A stretch of DNA of 64,000 nucleotides from an uncultured Clostridia bacterium (GTDB lineage: Bacteria > Bacillota > Clostridia > Christensenellales > UBA1242), in assembly GCA_944381175.1 (NCBI GenBank), contig CALWKD010000020.1:44390-108389 (forward strand), in the 5' to 3' direction. Under the pieces are notes generated by a model. The model searched no databases. It saw nothing but the letters and a program-made list of their open reading frames with translations, and was not told where the DNA came from. Position 1 is the stretch's first letter, and every line of letters starts with the position of its first letter. Shown piece after piece: positions 28,889-36,884 of this stretch. Made by a program: the position numbers and the translations under genes.

Positions 28889-28917
28889 TTGATTATTTTT
28901 TGCGGTTTTGTTATACT
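28889..28917 (+). promoter_or_regulatory. Promoter of tatD-rsmA, predicted leaderless
   Basis: TTGATT (28889-28894), a 17-nt spacer and TATACT (28912-28917). The tatD ATG (28924) begins 6 nt later with no Shine-Dalgarno between. Confidence 0.65.
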
Positions 28918-28923
28918 CTCAAT

Positions 28924-29685
28924 ATGGAAATGATTGATGCACACGCACACATAACAAACGATTGTTATAATGATGTCGATGAAGTTTTGGAAAGAGCAAA
29001 GGAAAGTGGAGTGACAAAGGTGGTTTGTTCGGCCTTTAATCTTTTGTCGTCTCAAAACGCTTTTTCTTTGGCGAAAAAATATCCAAATGTCTTTGCAAAT
29101 GTTGGGTTTCATCCAGAAAATGTTGGGGAAATCGAAAAAAAGTCGCTCGCAGAGATTGAAAAAATGGCAAAGGATGAGAAAGTCGTTGCGATTGGCGAGA
29201 TTGGACTTGATTATCACAGTGAGGGGTTTGACAAAGAGAAACAAAAAGAGTTTTTTGTCAAGCAAATCGAAATTGCAAATGCTTTAAAAAAGCCAATTGT
29301 CGTGCACAGCCGAGAGGCAATGGGGGATACAATTGAGATTTTGAAAAAACATCCTCCAATTTGTCCAAGTCTTATGCATTGCTATAGCGGAAGTTTGGAG
29401 AGCGCAAAGATTTTGATGAATCTTGGGTTTTCCTTTTCAATTGGGGGTGTGGTCACTTTCAAAAACGCATGCTCACTTCCAGAAGTTGTGGAAAACATTC
29501 CACTTGACAGGCTTTTGCTTGAAACCGACTGCCCATTTATGACTCCCGTGCCATATCGCGGACAGAGGAACGAACCAAAAAATGTCGTCTATGTTGCAGA
29601 TAAAATTGCACGGCTTAAAGGTATTTCAATTGAAGAGGTGGCATCTGTCACAACAGAAAATGCAAAAAGGTTGTTTAAAATATGA
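28924..29685 (+). CDS. tatD: TatD family metal-dependent deoxyribonuclease
   Basis: TatD enzymes are TIM-barrel, two-metal hydrolases acting as 3'-5' exonucleases on DNA or RNA. The 253-aa protein starts MEMIDAHAHIT with metal ligands His7 and His9. GEIGLDYH, VHSREA, HCYSGS and LLETDCPFM follow in family order, keeping the Glu, two His and catalytic Asp. The reading frame is open upstream to 28792, but the N-terminal position of the DAHAH motif and the -10 box fix the start at 28924. Overlap with rsmA by 4 nt (ATGA) shows a two-gene operon; in Bacillus rnmV lies between these genes, but it is absent here. Confidence 0.92.
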   Translation: MEMIDAHAHITNDCYNDVDEVLERAKESGVTKVVCSAFNLLSSQNAFSLAKKYPNVFANVGFHPENVGEIEKKSLAEIEKMAKDEKVVAIGEIGLDYHSEGFDKEKQKEFFVKQIEIANALKKPIVVHSREAMGDTIEILKKHPPICPSLMHCYSGSLESAKILMNLGFSFSIGGVVTFKNACSLPEVVENIPLDRLLLETDCPFMTPVPYRGQRNEPKNVVYVADKIARLKGISIEEVASVTTENAKRLFKI

Positions 29686-30482
29686 AAGATTTTGTGTTTA
29701 AGAAAAAATATGGGCAAAATTTCATCAGCGACGCAAACTTACTCAGAGCGATTGCAAATGATGCTGGCGTTGATGAAAAAAGTGAAGTTTTGGAGATTGG
29801 TGCTGGTGCTGGGAGTTTGACAGGGGTCTTGAGCGAAATGGCGAAAAAAGTTGTTTCGTTTGAGATTGACAAAGACCTTGAAGAAAAACTTTTTGGCTTG
29901 GGACTGAAAAATGTTGAGTTTGTTTTTGATGATTTTATGAATTTTCCAATGTCCGAAATTGAAAAAATGTTTGACGGGAAGTTTAAAGTTGTTGCAAATT
30001 TGCCGTATTACATCACAACTCCAATCATTTTCAAGTTGTTGGAGAACGGACAAAAGGTCGAAAGTTTGACCATAATGGTGCAGAAAGAGGTCGCTGAAAA
30101 GTTCTGTTCGACGGTTGGAGACGGCGATTATGGCATTCCGACTGTTATGACACAGTTTTATGGCGGTGCAAAAATAACGCGAATTGTCAAACGACAAATG
30201 TTTTATCCTGTTCCGAATGTTGATTCGGCGGTGCTTCATATTGATATTGATAGGGAGAAATTTCCAAATGTCGACCGAAAGAAATTTTCAAAATTTGTCA
30301 AAGTTTGCTTTTCAATGAGAAGGAAAACGCTTTTAAACAACCTCGGCACTACTTTTGACAAACAAAAACTGAAACAAATTTTGGACGAGAAAACGCTTGC
30401 AAGAAGAGCAGAGAGTTTTTCGATTTTGGAGTTTATTGAGATTTTTGAGAAGTGTCAAACTTTGGCACAGTCACAAAATTGA
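29682..30482 (+). CDS. rsmA: 16S rRNA dimethyladenosine transferase
   Basis: RsmA (KsgA) dimethylates two adjacent adenosines in helix 45 of 16S rRNA late in 30S assembly; loss is known to give kasugamycin resistance. The 266-aa protein has the family signature KKYGQNF, SAM motif I LEIGAGAGSLT, FEIDKDLE for the ribose, NLPYYITTP (catalytic motif IV), and the C-terminal FSMRRKTLLNNL. It is translationally coupled to tatD through an ATGA overlap. A 59-codon ORF and then a terminator follow. Confidence 0.95.
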   Translation: MKDFVFKKKYGQNFISDANLLRAIANDAGVDEKSEVLEIGAGAGSLTGVLSEMAKKVVSFEIDKDLEEKLFGLGLKNVEFVFDDFMNFPMSEIEKMFDGKFKVVANLPYYITTPIIFKLLENGQKVESLTIMVQKEVAEKFCSTVGDGDYGIPTVMTQFYGGAKITRIVKRQMFYPVPNVDSAVLHIDIDREKFPNVDRKKFSKFVKVCFSMRRKTLLNNLGTTFDKQKLKQILDEKTLARRAESFSILEFIEIFEKCQTLAQSQN

Positions 30483-30504
30483 ATGAATTTTAATATTAAA
30501 GGAT

Positions 30505-30684
30505 ATGAGGGACAATGATGAAGAGTTGATACTTCTTGCGACCTCCATTGCGATGGAACTTTCAAGGGGGTTGGACGTTGAAGAGTTGGAAGATTTGAGG
30601 AATTTTTTCAACCAAATCTCTTGCTCAATCTCAAACCTCATCACAAGGCGTGATTGCGTCTCAAAAAGGAAGAAAAAATTTTAG
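30505..30684 (+). CDS. Small helical protein, 59 aa, unknown
   Basis: An ORF from ATG 30505 to TAG 30684, starting MRDNDEELILLATSIAMELS and ending in a basic KRKKKF tail. The predicted helical pattern (LLATSIAMELSRGL, DVEELEDL) resembles small Clostridia proteins grouped around DUF6774, but this is a weak recollection. AAAGGA lies only 1 nt before the ATG, too close for ideal spacing. The gene sits in the rsmA transcript, 22 nt after rsmA and ~50 nt before its terminator, which supports it being real. Translation evidence would be needed. Confidence 0.5.
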   Translation: MRDNDEELILLATSIAMELSRGLDVEELEDLRNFFNQISCSISNLITRRDCVSKRKKKF

Positions 30685-30731
30685 ACAAAAAAATTGCAGG
30701 GACGGTAGTCTTTAAAAGAATCAAAAAAAAG

Positions 30732-30761
30732 ATAGTGGAACAATTTTTCCACTATTTTTTG
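30732..30761 (+). terminator. Terminator of the tatD-rsmA operon
   Basis: ATAGTGGAA (30732-30740) pairs with TTCCACTAT (30747-30755), then T-rich. Confidence 0.85.
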
Positions 30762-30862
30762 TGTTAATTTGAAAAATGATTGGTTAAAACCAGTTTTGTT
30801 TGGGGCAAATTTTATGATTAGAGCATTGCGGTCTATCAAAAATTTTGTGGAAACACCGTGTG

Positions 30863-31309
30863 TTATGCAATCGCCTCGACAACCACCGAGAATTTTGCAG
30901 TTATCTCAGGGTAGACCCTTGCAAGAATTTGATATGTGCCAGCGTTTTTGATTGGCTCTTTCAATTCGATTTTTTTCTTATCGACAGAGATTCCTATTTT
31001 CTCAAACGCATCTGAGATTTCCTTGCTTGTCACTGAGCCAAAAGTCTTGCCATTGCTTCCGCATTTGATTTGGAGCGTGAGAGTCTTGCCCTCAATCTTT
31101 TTTGCAAGTTCTTTTGCAGCCAAAATTTCTTGTTGTTTGTGGAATTTTGCGGCATCATTTTGAATTTTATTTTCACTCAAGGCACTGTTGTCGGCGATCC
31201 TCGCACTTCCATTTTTGAGAAGGAAGTTTTTTGCGTAGCCGTCTGAGACTTCTTTGATTTCGCCTTTCTTGCCTGTTCCCTTGACATCTTTAAGTAAAAC
31301 AACTTTCAT
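30863..31309 (-). CDS. rplI: 50S ribosomal protein L9
   Basis: Large-subunit protein that binds 23S rRNA near the L1 stalk. The 148-aa protein starts [18 protein letters not shown], with the conserved GYAKNFLL for rRNA contact, a long connecting helix ([14 protein letters not shown]) and a C-terminal globular domain containing [13 protein letters not shown] frame open further upstream to 31489 is discarded: AAGGAG precedes ATG 31309, and MKVVLL is the universal L9 start. Unlike the common rpsF-ssb-rpsR-rplI cluster, it stands alone with its own promoter. Confidence 0.95.
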   Translation of the reverse strand: MKVVLLKDVKGTGKKGEIKEVSDGYAKNFLLKNGSARIADNSALSENKIQNDAAKFHKQQEILAAKELAKKIEGKTLTLQIKCGSNGKTFGSVTSKEISDAFEKIGISVDKKKIELKEPIKNAGTYQILARVYPEITAKFSVVVEAIA

Positions 31310-31329
31310 ATTTTTCTCCTTATAGGACA

Positions 31330-31359
31330 AGTTTACATCATTCAGGTTTGATTTGTCAA
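31330..31359 (-). promoter_or_regulatory. Promoter of rplI
   Basis: Minus strand TTGACA (31359-31354), an 18-nt spacer and TAAACT (31335-31330), 20 nt before the rplI ATG. Confidence 0.65.
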
Positions 31360-31390
31360 GAAATGGGGAATATTTGAAGTGGGAGTTATT

Positions 31391-31705
31391 ATGGATATCA
31401 GATGTAGAAAAACGCTGTGCAAATACAACGACAAATACACTTGCAAGGCAAGGGGCATTTTGATTAAGCGAAGTTGCGAATGTGAGCAATTTGAGAAGAA
31501 GCCAGGAAAGATGGTTGATGACAAGACCAAGAAGATTTTCACGGACGACCCGCCAGAATACGCACCGCAGAGAGATTCGGCGACAATTTCAATAGATTGC
31601 AAAGCGCATTGTCTTTTCAACAAAGAGGGAAAATGTGTTGCAAACGGAATTACGCTCAACGACATCAAAGAGAAACCGCTCTGCGTCACTTTTTTGAGAG
31701 AATAA
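31391..31705 (+). CDS. Cys-rich protein with two DUF1540-like motifs
   Basis: A 104-aa protein made of two similar cysteine-rich units. The first is [19 protein letters not shown] followed by CECEQF; the second is [18 protein letters not shown] followed by C near the end. The spacing CxxxxC-(Y/F)N-C-A-I is that of the DUF1540 family, small probable metal-binding proteins common in Clostridia and Bacilli whose function is unknown. ATG 31391 is chosen over an in-frame GTG at 31379, because the GTGGGAG around that GTG can act as the ribosome binding site. Divergent from rplI. Confidence 0.7.
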   Translation: MDIRCRKTLCKYNDKYTCKARGILIKRSCECEQFEKKPGKMVDDKTKKIFTDDPPEYAPQRDSATISIDCKAHCLFNKEGKCVANGITLNDIKEKPLCVTFLRE

Positions 31706-31729
31706 CGACACAAAGTTTTTAAAAATATG

Positions 31730-31758
31730 TTGCAAATGGAAAATTTGTGTTGTATAAT
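31730..31758 (+). promoter_or_regulatory. Promoter of the 448-aa unknown gene, predicted leaderless
   Basis: TTGCAA (31730-31735), a 17-nt spacer and perfect TATAAT (31753-31758). The ATG starts 6 nt later at 31765, with no Shine-Dalgarno. Confidence 0.7.
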
Positions 31759-31764
31759 ACGGGT

Positions 31765-33111
31765 ATGGAACGAAATAGGAAGAAAAGTGCAGGTCTAAAC
31801 GTAGAGCCACCAAAGAAAGAGGCCAAACCAGACACTGCAATTTCAAAAATTGAAGCGGACTTTTTTGATGTCTCACGTTATCAACGCAAGCGTGAGAACT
31901 TGCTTCTTGGCGAATTTTCGGCGGACGGGAAATATTCCATTAAAGACGAAAAAATTCTGCAAAATCTTGTCTCAATGCCAAAAATTTTTCAGGAGAAAGT
32001 CGACAACACGATTTATGCCTATGCAAAGTATGACGGCATAAACTTGAATTTCAAAATTGATATGGACATCTCTGAGTCGTATTGCTCGGCGGAAATATAT
32101 TTGGTCGAGGTAGAGCACGATGTGGAGGGCGACAACAAATATTTGACACCACTTTCAAATATGGTGGAAATTTACAGCCCAAAATTCAGGGACCACATTT
32201 TCAAGGCTTGGAACATAAATCTGGAAGAGACTCCTCTTGAAAAGGATGAGGCAAAGGATTATGTTTTTGAATACTTAAGAACAATCCGTGGACAATATGA
32301 TTTCAACAAAGAACTTATTGAGATTTTGTCCCAACTTTATGTTGTGCGTCTGTTGAAACTCTTGGACAACTGTGGAGAGTTGGGGATGAAGATTCAAGCA
32401 GATTACAAAATGCTTTTGGAAAAACTTTTGAAAAAAGACCCATCACTTGCACAAGATTATTCCAGACTCAAACAGATTCTTGATAAAATGATTGAAAAAA
32501 ACAAAGGCTTTGACACAATCATTCAAAATGGTGGAGCAGATATTTTGAAGAATTTCTCCCAACCTATTGACAGAGTGAGAGGAAAGATTCCACCAAATGC
32601 TGTTGAGCCAATTATGGTAAACAAGAAGCCTGCTGTCGAAAAGAAAGAGACTGCTGCACCAAAAAAGAAAAAGAGCAAATCAAAAGGCGGAGACAGCCCA
32701 AAACCATTTGTTTACTCAATCAAAAACTATTCACCGCAAATTTTCAGTATCCCAGACCCAATTGTTGCAAGCATTCTCAATCCACCGACGCAAACTCAGG
32801 AGCAGACGGTGCAAAACGGGCAGGCAAGACAGAGTTCGACGCTTGAGCAACAAGAGGGGAATGTTGAGAATGACGACAAAAAAGAGATTCGAGATAGGAA
32901 AAGTTTGGAAGAAGCCCTAAAAGGCGATGATGGTTTTTCAGTGTTGGAAAACGAGATTGACCTTGCTGATGGCTTTAATGTGAACGAACTCGGCGATGAC
33001 GATGGTTTTAAGGCGGAAAATGATTTAGACCATAAGGAAGAGGACAATTTTAAACTCGAGGAGCAGAAATTGGGAAATGGAAATTTCCGCGATGGTATTG
33101 ATAAATTCTAA
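31765..33111 (+). CDS. Unrecognised 448-aa cytoplasmic protein
   Basis: No family recognised. No signal peptide or TM helix. Residues ~25-275 look folded and mixed alpha/beta, with helical stretches such as KELIEILSQLYVVRLLKLL. About residues 285-310 are Lys/Pro rich (KKKKSKSKGG); the rest is disordered-looking, Gln/Pro rich, then strongly acidic (several DDGF and GDD segments). This layout, a folded domain plus a charged tail, suggests a scaffold or partner-binding protein, but this is only inference. A TTG at 31747 in frame would add six residues but overlaps the -10 box; ATG at 31765 is chosen. A strong terminator follows. Confidence 0.8.
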   Translation: MERNRKKSAGLNVEPPKKEAKPDTAISKIEADFFDVSRYQRKRENLLLGEFSADGKYSIKDEKILQNLVSMPKIFQEKVDNTIYAYAKYDGINLNFKIDMDISESYCSAEIYLVEVEHDVEGDNKYLTPLSNMVEIYSPKFRDHIFKAWNINLEETPLEKDEAKDYVFEYLRTIRGQYDFNKELIEILSQLYVVRLLKLLDNCGELGMKIQADYKMLLEKLLKKDPSLAQDYSRLKQILDKMIEKNKGFDTIIQNGGADILKNFSQPIDRVRGKIPPNAVEPIMVNKKPAVEKKETAAPKKKKSKSKGGDSPKPFVYSIKNYSPQIFSIPDPIVASILNPPTQTQEQTVQNGQARQSSTLEQQEGNVENDDKKEIRDRKSLEEALKGDDGFSVLENEIDLADGFNVNELGDDDGFKAENDLDHKEEDNFKLEEQKLGNGNFRDGIDKF

Positions 33112-33163
33112 ATTTTGAAGAGTTATTTTGAAATTTTCAATTTTTAAAAGCAAACGAAAAATA

Positions 33164-33202
33164 AAAGGATAGAATTTCGACTGATTCTATCCTTTATTTT
33201 TG
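33164..33202. terminator. Strong terminator, probably bidirectional
   Basis: Twelve-bp stem AAAGGATAGAAT (33164-33175) / ATTCTATCCTTT (33184-33195), flanked by A-rich and T-rich sequence, between convergent genes. Confidence 0.85.
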
Positions 33203-33233
33203 TAGAGTCGTTGCAAAACCAACGAATTTTTTA

Positions 33234-33830
33234 TTACTTTCCGCCTCTTCCAGAAAGTTGTCTTGCCTTTTCTTGCTCTGCCACGCGTTGCATATAAGTT
33301 GCAGTTCTGGAAGGGAGTTTAATTTTGTGCTCGTCGGAAAGATTTTTGTTTAGTCTTTCTGCCTCATAATAATTTTTTGCAATGCAATCTCTGATTACTG
33401 CAGAAAATTCCTTTCTGAAAGCGATGATTTCATCACGCCTGCTCACTTGAAGATGTTTGAATTTTTCTTCAAAATATTTTGGATTTGGGAATACAAACAT
33501 TCCGCCTTCATCTTTGATGGCAGGAGCCATATGAACTATTTGGTCATACATTGAAATCCATTCATAGTTGAAAAGTGTCATATCTTCCTCTGGAGTTACA
33601 GAGTCACCTTTAAAGGCATCAATGGACACAATAGTTTGATAAGGCATATTGTTTCCATTCATAAACTTCTTCATTTCCACCAAGTCTGCAGAAAAAGTTA
33701 TATATTCCAACTTTTCAGATTTTCCGTCTTGCAAAAAGAAATAAGGTCCATCAACAAAAAAGATTGGTTCTGCTCCTGGTGTTGAGGAGTTGATATGTCT
33801 TGCTTGAAGGATGTCATTTATTGTTGCCAT
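33234..33830 (-). CDS. Unrecognised 198-aa protein
   Basis: Minus-strand gene with ATG at 33830, preceded by AAAGGAG (8-nt spacing); the longer open frame to 34121 would run through its own promoter. No family recognised. The N-terminal ~110 residues are mixed alpha/beta (PIFFVDGPYFFLQDG, LEYITFSADL). The C-terminal half is helical and charged, ending in RQLSGRGGK. No signal peptide or TM helix. Its single-gene unit has its own sigma-A-like promoter and converges on the previous unknown gene. Confidence 0.75.
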   Translation of the reverse strand: MATINDILQARHINSSTPGAEPIFFVDGPYFFLQDGKSEKLEYITFSADLVEMKKFMNGNNMPYQTIVSIDAFKGDSVTPEEDMTLFNYEWISMYDQIVHMAPAIKDEGGMFVFPNPKYFEEKFKHLQVSRRDEIIAFRKEFSAVIRDCIAKNYYEAERLNKNLSDEHKIKLPSRTATYMQRVAEQEKARQLSGRGGK

Positions 33831-33864
33831 TCCAATTTCTCCTTTAATTTTCTTATCTGTGGCT

Positions 33865-33893
33865 ATTATAACACGAAATTTTGCGTTTGTAAA
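33865..33893 (-). promoter_or_regulatory. Promoter of the 198-aa unknown gene
   Basis: Minus strand TTTACA (33893-33888), a 17-nt spacer and TATAAT (33870-33865). A plus-strand TATAAT (33919-33924) close by may serve the divergent flippase gene, but no matching -35 is seen. Confidence 0.65.
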
Positions 33894-33978
33894 TACCCTA
33901 TGCAAAAATTTTTTCTTGTATAATTGCTGTTCTTTTCCCCATTCTACTTTTAGGGTTTCTTGTTTTTTGAGGTGAAAA

Positions 33979-35523
33979 GTGGAAGAAAAGAAGAGAAGAT
34001 TGGGCACGAGTGCCTTTGTTTTGGTCTTGGGTGGGTTTATCTGCAAATGCTTGGGTGCACTGTTCAGATTGCCACTCACAAACCTCTTGGGGTTTGAGGG
34101 AATTGGCGTTTTCCAACTCATTATGTCGCTCTATTCCTTTTGTCTTGTGCTGACTTGCGGTGGGGTGACGGCAAGTCTGTCAAAACTTATAAGTTCCGCA
34201 AGGGCGAGGCAAAATTATGCCAAAATTTCCACATATCTTCGCCGAGCAACTCTCGTCTGTTTGCTTTCGGGCTTTGCAATCGGAATTGTTTTCTTTTTTG
34301 CAGGCAAATATATTGCTTCTTTTCAAGGGATTTCGTCGAGTAGTGGATATTTGCTGTTTGTCGCACTCTTGCCACTTGGAGCGATGCTGGCGGTTTTTAG
34401 AGGTTTTTTTCAGGGGTATGAAAATATGTATCCGACTGCCATAAGTCAAATCTTGGAGCAGGTCGCAAAGTTTGGATTTGGGCTCTTGTTTGCCTCTTAT
34501 TTTGGCAAAAATGGCATAAGCAGTGGCGTGTTTGGTGCATTTTTGGGCATTGTTTTGAGCGAAGTGGTGGCTCTCCTCTTTTTGATTGGTGTGTTTTTGT
34601 TTAAAAAGGGGAATTTGCCAAAAATGCAAAATCTTCGTGAGATTAAATTTGTTTCAAGGGAGTTTGACAAAGTGAATTTTATGCTTTTGCTGTCCGCTTC
34701 AATCTTGCCTCTTGTGAACGCTTTTGACGGACTCGTCATCGTGCCGAGGCTTGTTAATGCGGGTTTTTCAAGCGGCCTCGCCACCAAACTTTTCGGGCTT
34801 CAAAGTGGAATTGCTGGGGCATTTTTAAATTTCCCACTCATCATCTCGGTTGCGGTCGCGACTGCGTTTTTGCCAAACATTTCATATTTGATTTCAAAGG
34901 GTGCAAAGGGAAAGTATCTTATGGAAAAGGGAATCCGAGTGCTATTGCTCTTGGTCTTGCCGACGACATTTGGTCTTGTCGCGATTTCCAAGCAAGTTTT
35001 GCCGATTGTTTACACTGATTTAAGCGGAAAGATGCTTGAAGTCGTCTTTGAACTTATGCTTTTTGGCGCTTTTTCCATAATTTTCACCGCACTTATGCAA
35101 TATTTTGTTATGCTTTTGCAGGCGAACGGAGATTTCAGGTTTATTGTCATCATCACCTCAATAGGTGGAATTTTGAAAGGACTCGCGACCATCATTTTGG
35201 CGGGGATTTCATCCGTGAATGTTTTTGCAATTGTGCTTGGGAATATTTTGATGTCAGCATTTGTTTGCGTTTGTGCGTTGGTGAAACTTAAAAGCAAATT
35301 CGGCTTACAGTTCCGCTTTGTTGAACTTTTCTTGATTTTGTTTGGCACGGCAGTTATGGCTGTCACGGTTTACACATTTATTCAAAAAAACTATTTCACT
35401 GTTGTGGTGAACATTATCCTTGGCGTCATTCTCGGCGTGTTTGTTTACATCGTCTTTTCTGCTCCTGTCTTTTATTCCATAATAAAAAAGAAAAGTGGAG
35501 TGTTTAAAACTAAAAGAAGTTGA
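33979..35523 (+). CDS. Polysaccharide/lipid II flippase-like membrane protein (SpoVB/YabM, MOP superfamily)
   Basis: A 514-aa protein with about 14 hydrophobic segments, typical of the MurJ/SpoVB branch of the MOP superfamily, which flips lipid-linked wall precursors. The N-terminus SAFVLVLGGFICKCLGALFR is the family's first TM with its basic turn; GIGVFQLIMSLYSF, RGFFQGYENMYPTAISQILEQ and LPIVYTDLSG follow the SpoVB/YabM pattern. GTG 33979 is preceded by GAGGTG with a 4-nt gap. HU follows 23 nt later, as in the Firmicutes yabM-mazG-hup order, but with mazG missing. Whether it serves vegetative wall synthesis or spore cortex cannot be told from sequence. Confidence 0.85.
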   Translation: MEEKKRRLGTSAFVLVLGGFICKCLGALFRLPLTNLLGFEGIGVFQLIMSLYSFCLVLTCGGVTASLSKLISSARARQNYAKISTYLRRATLVCLLSGFAIGIVFFFAGKYIASFQGISSSSGYLLFVALLPLGAMLAVFRGFFQGYENMYPTAISQILEQVAKFGFGLLFASYFGKNGISSGVFGAFLGIVLSEVVALLFLIGVFLFKKGNLPKMQNLREIKFVSREFDKVNFMLLLSASILPLVNAFDGLVIVPRLVNAGFSSGLATKLFGLQSGIAGAFLNFPLIISVAVATAFLPNISYLISKGAKGKYLMEKGIRVLLLLVLPTTFGLVAISKQVLPIVYTDLSGKMLEVVFELMLFGAFSIIFTALMQYFVMLLQANGDFRFIVIITSIGGILKGLATIILAGISSVNVFAIVLGNILMSAFVCVCALVKLKSKFGLQFRFVELFLILFGTAVMAVTVYTFIQKNYFTVVVNIILGVILGVFVYIVFSAPVFYSIIKKKSGVFKTKRS

Positions 35524-35546
35524 GCATCATTTCTTGGGAGGGAATT

Positions 35547-35819
35547 ATGAACAAAACAGAATTTGTGGAAATCTTGGCAAAAAGGACAAATTTGTCAAAA
35601 GCAAAGTGTAATTTGGTGCTTGAAGAATTCAAATCAGCGGTGATTGAGATTTGTTCCAAAGGTGAGGAGGTCAAATTGCGAAACTTTGGGAAATTTTCAC
35701 TTCAAGAAAAGAAAATGAGAAGATTTTTGAATCCTCAGACTAAACGATATTACTTCTGCAAGCCTAAAAAGGTGGTGTCTTTCAAAAGTTTCGACAATTT
35801 CAAATACGCCGTAACTTAA
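35547..35819 (+). CDS. HU/IHF family DNA-binding protein
   Basis: Histone-like nucleoid protein that bends DNA as a dimer. The 90-aa protein has the HU N-terminus MNKTEFVEILAKRTNLSKAK, the turn VKLRNFGKFSL before the beta arm, RRFLNPQTKRYYF as a variant of the RNPxT arm motif, and a basic C-terminal end. ATG 35547 follows GGGAGGG; an in-frame upstream start at 35520 overlapping the flippase stop is less likely. It is divergent from classical HU in the arm (extra aromatic residues), so it may be a specialised paralogue. Confidence 0.9.
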   Translation: MNKTEFVEILAKRTNLSKAKCNLVLEEFKSAVIEICSKGEEVKLRNFGKFSLQEKKMRRFLNPQTKRYYFCKPKKVVSFKSFDNFKYAVT

Positions 35820-35850
35820 GCAAGTTGGATGCAAACTTGCTTTTTTCTTT
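35818..35850 (+). terminator. Terminator after HU gene
   Basis: AAGCAAGTT (35818-35826) pairs with AACTTGCTT (35834-35842), then T-rich. Confidence 0.85.
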
Positions 35851-35877
35851 TGTTTTCTTTTTCGGGTGTGGTATGAT
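35850..35877 (+). promoter_or_regulatory. Promoter of dusB, predicted leaderless
   Basis: Extended -10 TGGTATGAT (box 35872-35877) with a weak -35 TTGTTT (35850-35855). The dusB ATG begins 7 nt after the -10 box. Confidence 0.55.
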
Positions 35878-35884
35878 ATAGGAT

Positions 35885-36817
35885 ATGATTGTCAAAGGAA
35901 TTGATTTTTCAGAAAATCCAATTTTGCTCGCTCCAATGGCGGGCGTGACAGATGTGGGGTTTAGGTATCTTGCATCTTCTTTTGGTGCAGATGCAACAGT
36001 GACCGAAATGCTTTCCGCTCGTGCAATGGCAAACTGCACAAAGAAAACCGAATTTTTGACCTTGACGACGGAAGCGGAGAAGATAAAGATTGCACAAATT
36101 CTTGGGCACGAAGTGGAGTTTATGGAAAAGGCGGTGAGGCACAGCCTTCTTGAAAAATTTGATGTTTTTGACATCAATATGGGCTGTCCTGCCCCAAAAA
36201 TCGTCAAAAATGGCGAGGGCGGAGCACTTATGGACAACTTGCTTCTTGCAAGCAAAATTATCTCTGCGGTGAAAAACGCCACCGACAAGCCTGTTTCGGT
36301 CAAGTTTAGGAAAGGGCGAAAAACGGAAAACTTTTTGGAATTTGCGAGGATGTGCGAGGAGAGTGGGGCAGATTTTGTGACTTTCCACGCGAGGACTGTC
36401 GGACAAGGATACTCGGGCAAGGCGGACTATGAAGCAATCGCAACCGTCAAGGCAAAACTCAAAATTCCAGTGATTGGAAATGGAGATGTTGTAGGCAGGG
36501 AAAGTTTTTCACGGATGAAAAACACTGGCGTTGACGGAGTTATGGTGGGTCGCGGTGCAATGGGAAAGCCTTGGATTTTTGCAGAACTTAAAGGCAAAGA
36601 TGTGAAAATTGATAAATTTGAGTGCGTGAAGACTCACATCAAAATTCTCAGGCAATATTTTGATGAAAATTGGCTCAAACTCTACATAAGAAAACATCTT
36701 TTGTGGTATGCTTCCGATTTGCCAATGTCCGCAAGTGTTAGATTGAGACTTGCCACTTGCGACAACATCGACGATTGTCTTGAGATACTTGGAAAGGTTT
36801 TTGAAGAGAATAGATAA
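35885..36817 (+). CDS. dusB: tRNA-dihydrouridine synthase
   Basis: FMN enzyme that reduces specific uridines in the tRNA D-loop using NADPH. The 310-aa protein begins with the FMN-binding LLAPMAGVTDVGFR, has the catalytic Cys101 in NMGCPAPKIVKNGEGGALM, and HARTVGQGYSG, GNGDV and GVMVGRGAMGKPWIF, the usual FMN phosphate-binding elements. The C-terminal helical RNA-binding domain is of normal size. The DusB subclass is inferred from the NMGCP motif and length. It starts as a single unit; pgk follows with its own promoter. Confidence 0.93.
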   Translation: MIVKGIDFSENPILLAPMAGVTDVGFRYLASSFGADATVTEMLSARAMANCTKKTEFLTLTTEAEKIKIAQILGHEVEFMEKAVRHSLLEKFDVFDINMGCPAPKIVKNGEGGALMDNLLLASKIISAVKNATDKPVSVKFRKGRKTENFLEFARMCEESGADFVTFHARTVGQGYSGKADYEAIATVKAKLKIPVIGNGDVVGRESFSRMKNTGVDGVMVGRGAMGKPWIFAELKGKDVKIDKFECVKTHIKILRQYFDENWLKLYIRKHLLWYASDLPMSASVRLRLATCDNIDDCLEILGKVFEENR

Positions 36818-36836
36818 AAAGTTTTTCCAAATTGTT

Positions 36837-36864
36837 TTGAATTATTGGGCAAATGTTGTAAACT
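36837..36864 (+). promoter_or_regulatory. Promoter of pgk-tpiA
   Basis: TTGAAT (36837-36842), a 16-nt spacer and TAAACT (36859-36864). AAAGGA follows before the ATG at 36885. Confidence 0.5.
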
Positions 36865-36884
36865 TTAGTTAAAGGATTTCCAAA

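Noticed and set aside
30769-30951. 60-codon plus-strand ORF
   Set aside because: Overlaps the 3' end of rplI on the opposite strand and begins just after a terminator with no RBS.
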